From contig NZ_LXEI01000001.1 in assembly GCF_001642835.1 (NCBI RefSeq), forward strand, positions 62,001 to 126,000: a stretch of 64,000 bases of DNA, in the 5' to 3' direction. Both the position numbers and the translations under genes were made by a program. Every line of letters begins with the position of its first letter. Position 1 is the stretch's first letter. This stretch comes from Pseudotamlana agarivorans. GTDB lineage: Bacteria > Bacteroidota > Bacteroidia > Flavobacteriales > Flavobacteriaceae. The notes beneath the pieces were generated by a model. That model saw nothing but the letters and a program-made list of their open reading frames with translations, did not search any database and was not told the origin of the DNA. Below are positions 45,028 through 53,303 of the stretch, piece after piece.

Positions 45028-46302
45028 TTAAATGGTTTTAAAAGCTTGAACTAAATCTGCTTTTAAATCTTCTATATCTTCAATACCCACAGACAATCTA
45101 ATCAAATCACTAGACACCCCTGCTGAAGCTTGTTCTTTTTCATCAAGTTGTTGGTGCGTTGTGCTGGCTGGATGAATAATTAAAGATTTAGTATCTCCAA
45201 TATTAGCCAATAAAGAGAACAATTTGGTGTTATCTGCTATTTTTTTTGCTGCTTCAAAACCGCCTTTATGTCCGAAAGTTATAATCCCACTTTGTCCTTT
45301 AGGCAAATATTTATCGGCTAACTTTTTATAGGCGTTACTTTCTAGTCCAGGGTAATTCACCCAAGCAACTTCATCTTGAGCCTCTAGCCATTTAGCTAGT
45401 TCCAAGGCGTTTTCACTATGTTGTTTAATTCTAACTGGTAAAGTTTCTAAACCTTGTAAAATTTGAAAGGCGTTAAACGGACTTAAAGCACCGCCAAAGT
45501 CTCTTAAACCTTCCAAAATTAATTTGAAGGTGTAAGCTGCAGCACCTAAAGCCTCATGATATACCAATCCGTGGTATCCCGCTGAAGGCTCTGTAAATTC
45601 TGGGAATTTTCCATTCGCCCAATCAAAATTACCTGCATCAATAATGGCTCCTCCTAAGGAAGTTCCTTGTCCGCCAATATATTTTGTTAACGAATGAATT
45701 ACAATATTCGCTCCGTGCTTAATAGGGTTTAGCAAAGCTGGTGTGGCCACGGTATTGTCTACAATAAATGGCACCCCCGCCGCCTTAGAATGCTCGGCAA
45801 TGGCTTCTAGATCTAATACATCTAATTTTGGATTCCCTAATGATTCTACAAAAAAGGCGCGCGTATTGTCTTTTACAGCATCCTTAAAATTATCTGGTTC
45901 AGATGCATCTACAAAGGTCGTTGTAATGCCTAACCTTGGCAAAGTCACGCTTAGTAAATTATAGGTACCACCATACAAGCTGCTAGAAGCTACGATATGA
46001 TCACCCGCTTTTAATAAAGTTAATAATCCAGTTGAAATAGCCGATGTTCCCGAAGCAAAAACCACAGCGCCAATTCCGCCTTCCACAGCCGCTAAACGGT
46101 CTTGTAAAATTTGATTGGTAGGGTTGTTTAATCGGGTGTAAATAAATCCTAATTCTTTTAATGAAAAAAGATTCGCCGCATGATCTGAATCATTGAAAAC
46201 ATACGAAGACGATTGGTAAATTGGAACCGCTCGTGTTCCGCCATTGGCTGCAAAATCATGCCCTGCGTGTAAGGCGTCTGTTGCTAATTTTTGTGTACTC
46301 AT
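45028..46302 (-). CDS. metY: O-acetylhomoserine sulfhydrylase
   Basis: 424 aa from the ATG at 46302 (MSTQKLATDALHAGHD). A longer in-frame extension starts with TTG inside the riboswitch leader and is rejected. The PLP lysine is in HSLTKYIGGQGTSLGG. Other signatures are VPIYQSSSYVF, YTRLNNPT and FVESLGNPKLDV. It adds sulfide to O-acetylhomoserine, giving homocysteine directly. It is the first gene after the second SAM-I riboswitch and precedes metX-thrA by 58 bases. Confidence 0.94.
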   Translation of the reverse strand: MSTQKLATDALHAGHDFAANGGTRAVPIYQSSSYVFNDSDHAANLFSLKELGFIYTRLNNPTNQILQDRLAAVEGGIGAVVFASGTSAISTGLLTLLKAGDHIVASSSLYGGTYNLLSVTLPRLGITTTFVDASEPDNFKDAVKDNTRAFFVESLGNPKLDVLDLEAIAEHSKAAGVPFIVDNTVATPALLNPIKHGANIVIHSLTKYIGGQGTSLGGAIIDAGNFDWANGKFPEFTEPSAGYHGLVYHEALGAAAYTFKLILEGLRDFGGALSPFNAFQILQGLETLPVRIKQHSENALELAKWLEAQDEVAWVNYPGLESNAYKKLADKYLPKGQSGIITFGHKGGFEAAKKIADNTKLFSLLANIGDTKSLIIHPASTTHQQLDEKEQASAGVSSDLIRLSVGIEDIEDLKADLVQAFKTI

Positions 46303-46756
46303 TTTTCTAATTTTTTTAGTTAATAATAATCCCCGAAATAGCGAGGATGAAAATTTCAAAGGATTCAGAAAAAATAAACATTTCTGAAAGACTTTGATAA
46401 ACCAAAAAGCCAAAATGCACGGTTTTAAGCGTGTACCTAATAGAAAAATGTTATAAAGAATTTAGAAATTATAGAAAAAATAATTTCGTTTTGTTATCTA
46501 TCCGTTAGGGTAGAATTTAGCACCTTCTTTACAGATAAAGGGTTGCTAAGGCTTCATTGGGTCTAATCCCTCTGCCTTTCTTGATAACATTTCAGTAAGT
46601 TTTTTTGAACTTTGTGAATGCAAATATTCGTTCAGAAAAAGTTAATATCCAAATTTTTTAGGGGTTATTTTAGTTTTTAAGATTTAATTATGAAAAAACA
46701 AAGTCGTAAACGCAACCTTTTTGATAATAGAACATCTTCTTTTAAAATCCCAAATT
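46303..46756. other. Divergent region holding the metY leader and the upstream lipoprotein start
   Basis: Contains the SAM-I aptamer at 46513-46594 and about 200 bases of AT-rich leader to metY. That leader includes a perfect GAAATTAT/ATAATTTC stem with an AT-rich loop around 46465-46487, which may belong to the expression platform. On the plus strand a 28-codon frame (46690-46776) overlaps the lipoprotein start. Confidence 0.5.
46513..46594 (-). ncRNA. SAM-I riboswitch (S box) upstream of metY
   Basis: Same core as the metH element: TTATCAAGAAAGG, GAGGGATTAGACCC, GAAGCCTTAGCAACCC and AAGGTGCTA, read on the minus strand. It differs from the other copy at P3/P4 positions. It governs metY, metX-thrA, metZ and probably phzF. 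The aptamer is 210 bases from the metY start, so termination or anti-termination in the leader is likelier than direct ribosome-site masking. Confidence 0.95.
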
Positions 46757-46776
46757 ATGAATGCTATTTTCAATAA
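46690..46776 (+). CDS. Possible 28-residue small protein overlapping the lipoprotein start
   Basis: ATG-to-TAA frame of 28 codons beginning MKKQSRKRNLFDNR, basic at the N-terminus. It overlaps the lipoprotein start (46757) by 20 bases in another frame. It could couple translation or be chance; no family recognised. Confidence 0.2.
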   Translation: MKKQSRKRNLFDNRTSSFKIPNYECYFQ

Positions 46777-47158
46777 AATTATCTTATTACCTCTCTTTAT
46801 TGCCGTTTTAAGCTGTGAAAAAAATGACGATTTCGATGCGTCTTTTGAAGAAGCTTCTCCAGCCCGTTGGGAACTAATCGCCACTTACATTGAGGGTCAA
46901 GAAACACAATATATGATTGAAATCGAAGATGGCATTCACTACAATTTTTCAAACAATGGCACCTTTACATCTAATCATACTGAAGGCACCAAATCTGGAG
47001 TCTTCTACATGGAAGCCAATAATTTGATTTTAAGCTTTGCAGACACTACTGATTTTGAATACAGAACCAGTGAAACACAACCATTAACATTAGCTAAAAA
47101 TACCGTTATTTCGGTGGAAGGACAACGCTATATTCATAAAAAAGCCATCTCCTTATAA
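46757..47158 (+). CDS. Small lipocalin-like lipoprotein of unknown function
   Basis: 133 aa from the ATG at 46757; an in-frame TTG start 12 codons earlier would disrupt the signal peptide. The lipobox ends at Cys20 (FIAVLSC). The mature part (ARWELIATYIEGQ, HYNFSNNGTFTS, KSGVFYMEANNLILSF) has the strand pattern of small lipocalin-like lipoproteins of Bacteroidota. It is convergent with the 47163 gene, their stops four bases apart. Confidence 0.75.
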   Translation: MNAIFNKIILLPLFIAVLSCEKNDDFDASFEEASPARWELIATYIEGQETQYMIEIEDGIHYNFSNNGTFTSNHTEGTKSGVFYMEANNLILSFADTTDFEYRTSETQPLTLAKNTVISVEGQRYIHKKAISL

Positions 47159-47162
47159 ACTA

Positions 47163-48719
47163 TTATTCGTTGGTGTTTTGCTGCATTAAATGAAACTTGT
47201 TACGAATAATCTCGCCTATCGGTTTGTTTTCAATTTTGGATTCTAACCAAGAAATAATATCTAAATATAAAAAAGCACGGCTTTGGTAAGGATCATTCTC
47301 AAACTCCTTTAATTTCTTATGTAGTTTGATAAATTCATTCTTAACCTCATGCGGATAAATATCACCCAGTCCACGTAAAAACTTAATAAACTCCTTCTGT
47401 ACCTCATATAAATCTTCCATTTTAATTAAAAACTTATAGGTACTTTTTATTAGGACGTCAAGGTTATAATCTAAGCCCGCTTCATAATGAGCCACCAAGT
47501 TTAGGATGCGCGAAAAACACAATAAGTCTTCTCGCATTTGAAGTGATTTATTACTTATAATCTTTTCCAAGTAGTAAATACATTTACGATTATCGCCGGC
47601 TCCAAAATACATGCTCGCCATTTTGTAATAAAACACCATAACGTGATGCTCATCAATACGGTCTTTAAACTTTTTTAGGCGCTCTAAAACCTCGTCTATT
47701 AAAGGTAAGCCTTCATTAAAACTTCCTTCAATAAAATGTAAATTGAATTTATTATTATAAATGAACAAAAAACTTAGGCCTTCCAAGTTATCATCAACAG
47801 GAAACCATTTTTCTCGGGTTATGGCTTCAAATCGAAATAATGCCTCTTTAAACTTTTTATACTGTCTTAAGTAATAAAGTGATTCTAACAAATAGTTATT
47901 GCCTCTTAAGAAAAACACAGGATTCAAAAGAATCATATCTTTATTTTCGTAAAACAACTCCACCCATTTTTTAGAATATTTATAGCAGGCTAAAAAATCA
48001 TGAATTAAAAAACTGTACCATAGTCGGGCTTTGTAAAGCCATAACTTTTCTCTGAATCCTAATTCGTTAATATCGAATTTTGGCAATCGGGCATTAAAGT
48101 ATTCGGTGATACGAGTGGTTTCAGCTTTATTCTTAACGTACCCAGTTTTTAAAAACTGACCGTATAATTGAAGGGATAAATTAGACAGTTTACTCGCCAA
48201 TACATTCTGGCGGCTTAATTCTTTGGCTTCAATAGATAATTGGTCGGCTCTATTATTAAGACTACGCGTGATGTATTGCGACTCTATAATTTTTTCAAGA
48301 TCAACAATTTCATAAGCCGCATTTTTTTCTTCATTAACAATAGCAAGATTCTTCGCCTTATCCAATATTTTCAAACTTTGCTTATAAAGTCCTTTATGAT
48401 ATAGAATGGTTGCAAAATCGAGCTGTTCACGAATTTGTATACGAATGTCTTGATGCGACGGGTTTAATCGTAGGCTAATTAAAATCTGCTTATACAAATG
48501 CGCCTTTAAATTAGACAGTTGTTGTTTTTTTACGATGCCTTTTTTTAATATCGCAGCTTCATCATAAACAGATAGCTTATCTAAAATATTAAATAGCATC
48601 AAAAACTTAGAATCTTCATTCACCCCCAAACGACCAACATAAAGCTTAAATTGGCGTTTTTCGGATTTAGAAAGTGACTTAATTAAAACAAATAAATTAT
48701 CTTTTTGATCTCTTGTCAT
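47163..48719 (-). CDS. Conserved helical-repeat protein of unknown function
   Basis: 518 aa, almost entirely alpha-helical with no signal peptide or membrane segment. The start MTRDQKDNLFVLIKSLSKSEKRQFKLYV is a pattern seen in a conserved but unnamed Bacteroidota protein family. The middle shows tetratricopeptide-like helix pairs (ILYHKGLYKQSLKILDKAKNLA, about 105-126). A cytoplasmic scaffold is plausible; function unknown. It has a well-formed promoter just upstream, divergent from leuA. Confidence 0.75.
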   Translation of the reverse strand: MTRDQKDNLFVLIKSLSKSEKRQFKLYVGRLGVNEDSKFLMLFNILDKLSVYDEAAILKKGIVKKQQLSNLKAHLYKQILISLRLNPSHQDIRIQIREQLDFATILYHKGLYKQSLKILDKAKNLAIVNEEKNAAYEIVDLEKIIESQYITRSLNNRADQLSIEAKELSRQNVLASKLSNLSLQLYGQFLKTGYVKNKAETTRITEYFNARLPKFDINELGFREKLWLYKARLWYSFLIHDFLACYKYSKKWVELFYENKDMILLNPVFFLRGNNYLLESLYYLRQYKKFKEALFRFEAITREKWFPVDDNLEGLSFLFIYNNKFNLHFIEGSFNEGLPLIDEVLERLKKFKDRIDEHHVMVFYYKMASMYFGAGDNRKCIYYLEKIISNKSLQMREDLLCFSRILNLVAHYEAGLDYNLDVLIKSTYKFLIKMEDLYEVQKEFIKFLRGLGDIYPHEVKNEFIKLHKKLKEFENDPYQSRAFLYLDIISWLESKIENKPIGEIIRNKFHLMQQNTNE

Positions 48720-48795
48720 AGTTATAAAAACAGATGTAAATCTCTGTTTTACAGAATGTTAAATGTTATATCAATGTGTTTAACATCGTAAAAAA

Positions 48796-48827
48796 CAAAT
48801 GTAGAATTCAATTTTTACAAAACCAAA
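48796..48827 (-). promoter_or_regulatory. Promoter of the 47163-48719 gene
   Basis: TTTG at 48827-48824, a 20-base spacer and TACATTTG at 48803-48796: a full match to TTTG-N(17-23)-TAnnTTTG. It is the clearest such promoter in the window and overlaps the likely leuA promoter on the other strand. Confidence 0.7.
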
Positions 48828-48867
48828 ATATACATTCGTAGCACAATACGAAAATATATTTTAATAA

Positions 48868-50043
48868 ATGTCTGATAATAAAGTCCAAATTTTTGATACA
48901 ACCCTTAGAGACGGTGAGCAGGTCCCAGGATGTAAACTTAACACTGAACAAAAATTAATTATAGCTGAGCAGCTTGATTATTTAGGCGTTGATATTATTG
49001 AAGCTGGTTTCCCTGTGTCTAGTCCGGGTGATTTTAAGTCGGTTGTAGAAATTTCAAAAATTGTAAAAAACGCTACAGTTTGTGGTTTAACACGCTCTGT
49101 AGAAAACGATATAAAAGTAGCTGGTGAAGCTTTAAAGCTAGCCAAAAAAGGGCGTATCCATACTGGAATTGGAACTTCCGAATCACATATAAAATTTAAG
49201 TTTAACTCAACTCAAGACGCGATTATAGAGCGTGCTGTAAAAGCCGTTGCTTACGCAAAAACTTTTGTTGAAGATGTTGAGTTTTACGCCGAAGATGCTG
49301 GTAGGACGGATAATGCTTATTTAGCACGTATCTGCGAAGAAGTGATTAAAGCAGGTGCTACGGTTTTAAACATTCCTGATACAACAGGATACTGTTTACC
49401 TAGTGAGTATGGTGCTAAAATTAAATACCTTAAAGAAAATGTAAAAGGTATCGATAAAGCGATTTTATCATGCCACTGTCATAACGATTTAGGATTGGCT
49501 ACAGCAAATTCTATTGAAGGTGTTATTAATGGTGCGAGACAAATTGAATGTACTATTAATGGTATTGGCGAGCGTGCAGGAAACACAGCTTTAGAAGAAG
49601 TGGTGATGATCCTTAAACAACACCCTTACTTAAATCTTGATACGAACATAAAAACTGAAATGCTTTACGGTTTAAGTCAGTTAGTTTCAGATAGTATGGG
49701 TATTTACACGCAACCAAACAAAGCGATTGTAGGAGCTAACGCTTTTGCTCACAGTTCTGGAATTCATCAAGATGGGGTGATAAAAAACCGTGAAACTTAC
49801 GAAATTATCGACCCTAAAGATGTTGGTGTAACCGAATCGGCTATTGTTTTAACAGCACGTTCAGGTAGAGCAGCCCTTGCATACCGAGCAAAAAATATAG
49901 GATATGAATTAACAAAACTTCAGTTGGATGAAATCTATACAAGCTTTTTAGATTTCGCCGATAAGAAAAAAGAAGTTGATGATAATGACATCCACAAAAT
50001 CATAGAAAGCAGTAGAATTTATAAAGAAATTATTTCTGCTTAA
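48868..50043 (+). CDS. leuA: 2-isopropylmalate synthase (short form)
   Basis: 391 aa. It condenses acetyl-CoA with 2-oxoisovalerate, the first step of leucine synthesis. [12 protein letters not shown] (residues 9-20) carries the metal-binding Asp and Arg; [13 protein letters not shown] (about 203-215) gives the metal-binding His pair. The barrel is followed by only a short linker domain: the C-terminal regulatory domain of classic LeuA (about 510 aa) that binds leucine is absent. Homocitrate or citramalate synthase is a possible alternative, but the adjacent leuB supports leucine synthesis. Confidence 0.88.
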   Translation: MSDNKVQIFDTTLRDGEQVPGCKLNTEQKLIIAEQLDYLGVDIIEAGFPVSSPGDFKSVVEISKIVKNATVCGLTRSVENDIKVAGEALKLAKKGRIHTGIGTSESHIKFKFNSTQDAIIERAVKAVAYAKTFVEDVEFYAEDAGRTDNAYLARICEEVIKAGATVLNIPDTTGYCLPSEYGAKIKYLKENVKGIDKAILSCHCHNDLGLATANSIEGVINGARQIECTINGIGERAGNTALEEVVMILKQHPYLNLDTNIKTEMLYGLSQLVSDSMGIYTQPNKAIVGANAFAHSSGIHQDGVIKNRETYEIIDPKDVGVTESAIVLTARSGRAALAYRAKNIGYELTKLQLDEIYTSFLDFADKKKEVDDNDIHKIIESSRIYKEIISA

Positions 50044-50063
50044 CATGCAAATCTGTTTGTTTT

Positions 50064-50076
50064 CGCTTTCGCGGAA
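50064..50076. repeat. CGCTTTCGCGGAA repeat between leuA and leuB
   Basis: Third exact copy of the 13-mer, in the short leuA-leuB gap. Confidence 0.7.
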
Positions 50077-50100
50077 ATAGACAATTAAAAAGAGTACGAT

Positions 50101-51219
50101 ATGAAGTTAAATATTGGCGTTTTACCGGGAGATGGCATAGGACCAGAAGTTACAGCTCAGGCCGTTAAGGTTTTGAAGGCTATCGCTATTGAATTTAACC
50201 ACATATTTACTTTTGAAAAAGCACTGGTTGGGGCCGTAGCTATCGACAAAACAGGCTCGCCTCTACCGGATGAAACTATTGAAATTTGTAAAAAATCGGA
50301 TGCCGTTTTATTTGGAGCCATTGGCAACACCAAATACGACGAAGATCCTGATGCTACGGTACGTCCTGAACAAGGTCTTTTAGGCCTTCGTAAAGCCTTG
50401 GGCTTACATACCAATATTAGACCGGTTATTGCTTACGAAGATTTACTTAATAAATCCTCGTTAAAAGTAAAAGCTATAAAAGATACCAATTTGGTTATTT
50501 ATAGAGAGTTAACTGGTGGTATCTATTTTGGAGAGCAGAAACTAAGTGCCGATGGCAACACCGCATCAGACACCTGTAAATACCAACGCTTTGAAATTGA
50601 ACGCATTGCACATAAAGCATTTAAAGCCGCTCAATCACGAAAACGCAAATTAACTTTGGTAGATAAGGCTAATGTTTTAGAAAGTTCTAGACTTTGGCGC
50701 CGTGTGGTGAAAGACATTGCTAAGCAATATCCCGATGTAAACATAGATTACACCTATATCGATAATGCGGCCATGGATTTAATCATTAATCCGAGACAGT
50801 TTGATGTGATTTTAACCGAAAATATGTTTGGTGATATTCTTTCAGAAGAAGCCAGCGTTATTGTTGGGTCTATAGGTCTATTAGCTTCAGCATCTATTGG
50901 CGACGACCATGTGATGTTCGAGCCTATTCATGGCGCTTATACTAAAGCTGCCAACAAAGGTATTGCAAACCCTATAGCTTCCATCTTATCGGCAGCTATG
51001 TTATTGGATCATTTTGGGTTAGATGAAGAAGCAAATCGTGTGAGAGAAGGTGTAGACAAATCGTTAAAGCTTCATATAACAACACCTGATTTAAACAACA
51101 AATACGATCATATCAGCACAACGAAAGTTGGGGATTTTATAGAGGATTTCATTCATAATCCTGATGAAACCAATCTAAACTTTACTAATATACATTTAGG
51201 GCAATCCACTATTATTTAA
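50101..51219 (+). CDS. leuB: 3-isopropylmalate dehydrogenase
   Basis: 372 aa. It oxidatively decarboxylates 3-isopropylmalate with NAD. Motifs: VLPGDGIGPEV (residues 7-17), RPEQGLLGLRKALGLHTNIRP, DNAAMDLIINPRQFDVILTENMFGDILSEEAS, and the NAD loop EPIHGAYTKAANKGIANP. It follows leuA by 57 bases, and a terminator follows. leuC and leuD are not in the window. Confidence 0.96.
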   Translation: MKLNIGVLPGDGIGPEVTAQAVKVLKAIAIEFNHIFTFEKALVGAVAIDKTGSPLPDETIEICKKSDAVLFGAIGNTKYDEDPDATVRPEQGLLGLRKALGLHTNIRPVIAYEDLLNKSSLKVKAIKDTNLVIYRELTGGIYFGEQKLSADGNTASDTCKYQRFEIERIAHKAFKAAQSRKRKLTLVDKANVLESSRLWRRVVKDIAKQYPDVNIDYTYIDNAAMDLIINPRQFDVILTENMFGDILSEEASVIVGSIGLLASASIGDDHVMFEPIHGAYTKAANKGIANPIASILSAAMLLDHFGLDEEANRVREGVDKSLKLHITTPDLNNKYDHISTTKVGDFIEDFIHNPDETNLNFTNIHLGQSTII

Positions 51220-51270
51220 TTATTTGAGTTAGTCAACAAACAAATTAAACTAAACTAGAGAAAGTCCTTA

Positions 51271-51298
51271 AAAGCGCATTTAACCAATGCGCTTTTTT
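51271..51298 (+). terminator. Terminator of leuAB
   Basis: AAAGCGCATT and AATGCGCTTT form the stem, running into six T residues. It lies 50 bases after the leuB stop and can also act on the minus strand for the MarC gene. Confidence 0.88.
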
Positions 51299-51374
51299 AA
51301 TTTATAAACTTTACAATAGTCCTTGGTGGTTAAGATCTAAATGTTTCGTGAAGACTCTTTTCAGACCAAAATCC

Positions 51375-51986
51375 TTAGGTATTCTGAAAATAGCTACTAA
51401 TACCTGTTAAAATGTTTTGAACGGCATATGCGGCAAGAATCAAACCCATAATTTTACTAATTACTGTAATACCGTAGTCGCCTATGCGTTTTTGAAGATG
51501 ATTAGCGCCTAGTAAAATCAAACAAGTTACCGCTATAATAACCAATACCAAAAAAGTGGTTATGGTTTGTTGTTGTATGGTATACAAATGGTTATCGGTT
51601 AATAAAACCACAGCCATTATAGCCCCTGGTGAAGCAATAGATGGTATCGCTATGGGGAAAATCGTTACGTGTTTATAATCGGTAATCCCACTTTTTTCTT
51701 GTTCTGGTTTCCCGTCCCCGAAAATCATGGTCAATGCAAAAAGAAACAGGATCACACCTCCTGAAATTTGAAACGCATCTAAAGAGACCGACATACCTTC
51801 TAAAATGAGTTGTCCGATTATTATAAAAAACAACAATATAAAAAAGGCAATCATTGTGGCTCGAATAGCGACTTTCTTCTTTTTAGAAATATCTAATTCC
51901 TTGGTTGCTTCTAAATATACAGGAATAGACCCAATAGGATCGATCACTGCAAAAATGAAAAATAGTTTTGTAATATATTCTGCCAT
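51375..51986 (-). CDS. MarC-family membrane protein
   Basis: 203 aa with six predicted membrane helices. The start AEYITKLFFIFAVIDPIGSIPVYL, the ISGGVILFLFALTMIFG segment and PIAIPSIASPGAIMAVVLL match the MarC/UPF0056 family. Despite its name the family is not proven to give drug resistance; amino-acid export has been proposed for some members. It is one base after the DUF3124 gene. Confidence 0.92.
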   Translation of the reverse strand: MAEYITKLFFIFAVIDPIGSIPVYLEATKELDISKKKKVAIRATMIAFFILLFFIIIGQLILEGMSVSLDAFQISGGVILFLFALTMIFGDGKPEQEKSGITDYKHVTIFPIAIPSIASPGAIMAVVLLTDNHLYTIQQQTITTFLVLVIIAVTCLILLGANHLQKRIGDYGITVISKIMGLILAAYAVQNILTGISSYFQNT

Positions 51987-51987
51987 A

Positions 51988-52497
51988 TTATTTTATACGT
52001 ACTGCTTGTGTGGTAAATGATAAGCCTTGTTGTCCCACGGTTGAATTCATAATACCCTCAAATAAAGGTACTGAAGTATTTTGAGGTATTTTCCATTCAA
52101 ATATAAAGTTAGAACCCGTACCTCCTGAAACATCAACCTCGTCGATAATAATTTCAGCGGTTTCCAGTGGTGCTAAGAAAATCGTCTTTTCAAAATAGGA
52201 ACGCACTAAAGTACCATGCGTATCATAATAATCGGCTTTTTCAATATAAATGGTATCATTTAAACTCGTGTTTCTCAAACTTACCATAGCCGTTAAATTA
52301 TGCGTTTTGCTTTCCGATAGGCTAAAAATCTGAGAATAAATAGACAAATAGGACGCTCCTACTTGTAAACTATCCTTATGGCTGATATCAATGGTGCGTT
52401 TTGACCAATTTTCAGGATGAATGGAACTCACTTGCTGCTGCTTTTCGCAAGCCACAAAACTGAAAATAAAGACTATAAAAAGAAAATACTGCTTCAT
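51988..52497 (-). CDS. DUF3124 lipoprotein
   Basis: 169 aa. The lipobox ends at Cys17 (FSFVAC). The mature domain (YLSIYSQIFSLSESKTHNLTAMVSLRNTS, then AETAEIIIDEVDVSGGTGSNFIFEW) matches DUF3124, a beta-sandwich family of unknown role. A TATCTTTG -7 element ends four bases before the ATG, suggesting an almost leaderless transcript. It is the first gene of a pair with MarC. Confidence 0.85.
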   Translation of the reverse strand: MKQYFLFIVFIFSFVACEKQQQVSSIHPENWSKRTIDISHKDSLQVGASYLSIYSQIFSLSESKTHNLTAMVSLRNTSLNDTIYIEKADYYDTHGTLVRSYFEKTIFLAPLETAEIIIDEVDVSGGTGSNFIFEWKIPQNTSVPLFEGIMNSTVGQQGLSFTTQAVRIK

Positions 52498-52501
52498 AAT
52501 C

Positions 52502-52509
52502 CAAAGATA
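52502..52509 (-). promoter_or_regulatory. -7 element directly ahead of the DUF3124 gene
   Basis: TATCTTTG matches TAnnTTTG. Only four bases separate it from the start codon. No good -33 element was found. Confidence 0.4.
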
Positions 52510-52609
52510 GGAAAAGTGTTGAGACTATAAGACATGCCACCCTTTAGATGTTTAATACGCTCCCATTAAGTGATGGTTTTACATATTAGATTCGACAAAG
52601 GATTGATCA

Positions 52610-53296
52610 TCAATCTTTATTTAAAAACCGTTTAATGTCTTTATTCGAACCGTATACAACCAAGATATCATCTTTATACAGGATATCTTCGGCACCAGCT
52701 ACACCTTTAACGTTTGTAATATTTCTGGTTTTCCCTACGGCGCTTTTAATTTCTGTGTTTGCTATAGTGGTTAAAACCAGTAAGTTATACTGTTTTCTAA
52801 TATCGATCTGTCTAATGGTTTTTTGATCAAATTTTTCAGGAACATGAACCTCAACAATACTGTAATCATCATTCAATTCAAAAGAATCTACGACGCCCTT
52901 TAGAGACAACCTTTTTGCCCATCTTTCGGCCGATTCTTCTTCGGGATGAACAATAGCAGTAACACCAATAGCATTGAGCACCTTTTCATGCAGGCTATCA
53001 ATCGCTCGACTTATTACGCGTTTTACTTTTAGGTTTTTAAGTAATGCTGTTGCCATAATATTGGCACCAGTATCTTCACCAATAGCTACAATAACCACAT
53101 CGGTATCACTTAAGGGAAGACCAGATACTGTAAATTCATCGGTAGCATCCAAACAAATGGTATGTGACAAATCTTCTTTAAGCAAATCAACTTTTTCCAT
53201 TTTGCGATCCACACCAATCACCTCATTACCCTGTGCAGTTAATTTCTTTCCTAAGGATGCGCCAAAATTTCCAAGACCTACAATAATATATTTCAT
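52610..53296 (-). CDS. trkA: Potassium uptake regulatory subunit (TrkA/KtrA type)
   Basis: 228 aa. An RCK/TrkA_N nucleotide-binding domain opens with IIVGLGNFGASLGKKL and ends its second strand at GVDRK; a TrkA_C domain covers about 140-225. It gates the channel-like TrkH/KtrB subunit according to bound nucleotide. It lies seven bases after that gene. The single RCK copy and length fit KtrA. A GATTGAT/ATCAATC palindrome overlaps its stop. Confidence 0.94.
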   Translation of the reverse strand: MKYIIVGLGNFGASLGKKLTAQGNEVIGVDRKMEKVDLLKEDLSHTICLDATDEFTVSGLPLSDTDVVIVAIGEDTGANIMATALLKNLKVKRVISRAIDSLHEKVLNAIGVTAIVHPEEESAERWAKRLSLKGVVDSFELNDDYSIVEVHVPEKFDQKTIRQIDIRKQYNLLVLTTIANTEIKSAVGKTRNITNVKGVAGAEDILYKDDILVVYGSNKDIKRFLNKD

Positions 53297-53303
53297 GCTA
53301 TTT

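Noticed and set aside
46303-46413. 37-codon N-terminal extension of metY
   Set aside because: Begins with TTG inside the riboswitch leader, is low-complexity and hydrophobic, and family homology begins at the ATG at 46302.
48760-48795. Short frame upstream of leuA (M-L-N-V-I...) with some Leu/Val/Ile codons, like a leucine leader peptide
   Set aside because: Only four branched-chain codons in eleven, no terminator/antiterminator behind it, and it lies upstream of the likely leuA promoter.
52593-52615. GATTGAT/ATCAATC palindrome at the trkA stop as a terminator
   Set aside because: No U run follows and it overlaps the stop codon; may be a chance palindrome.
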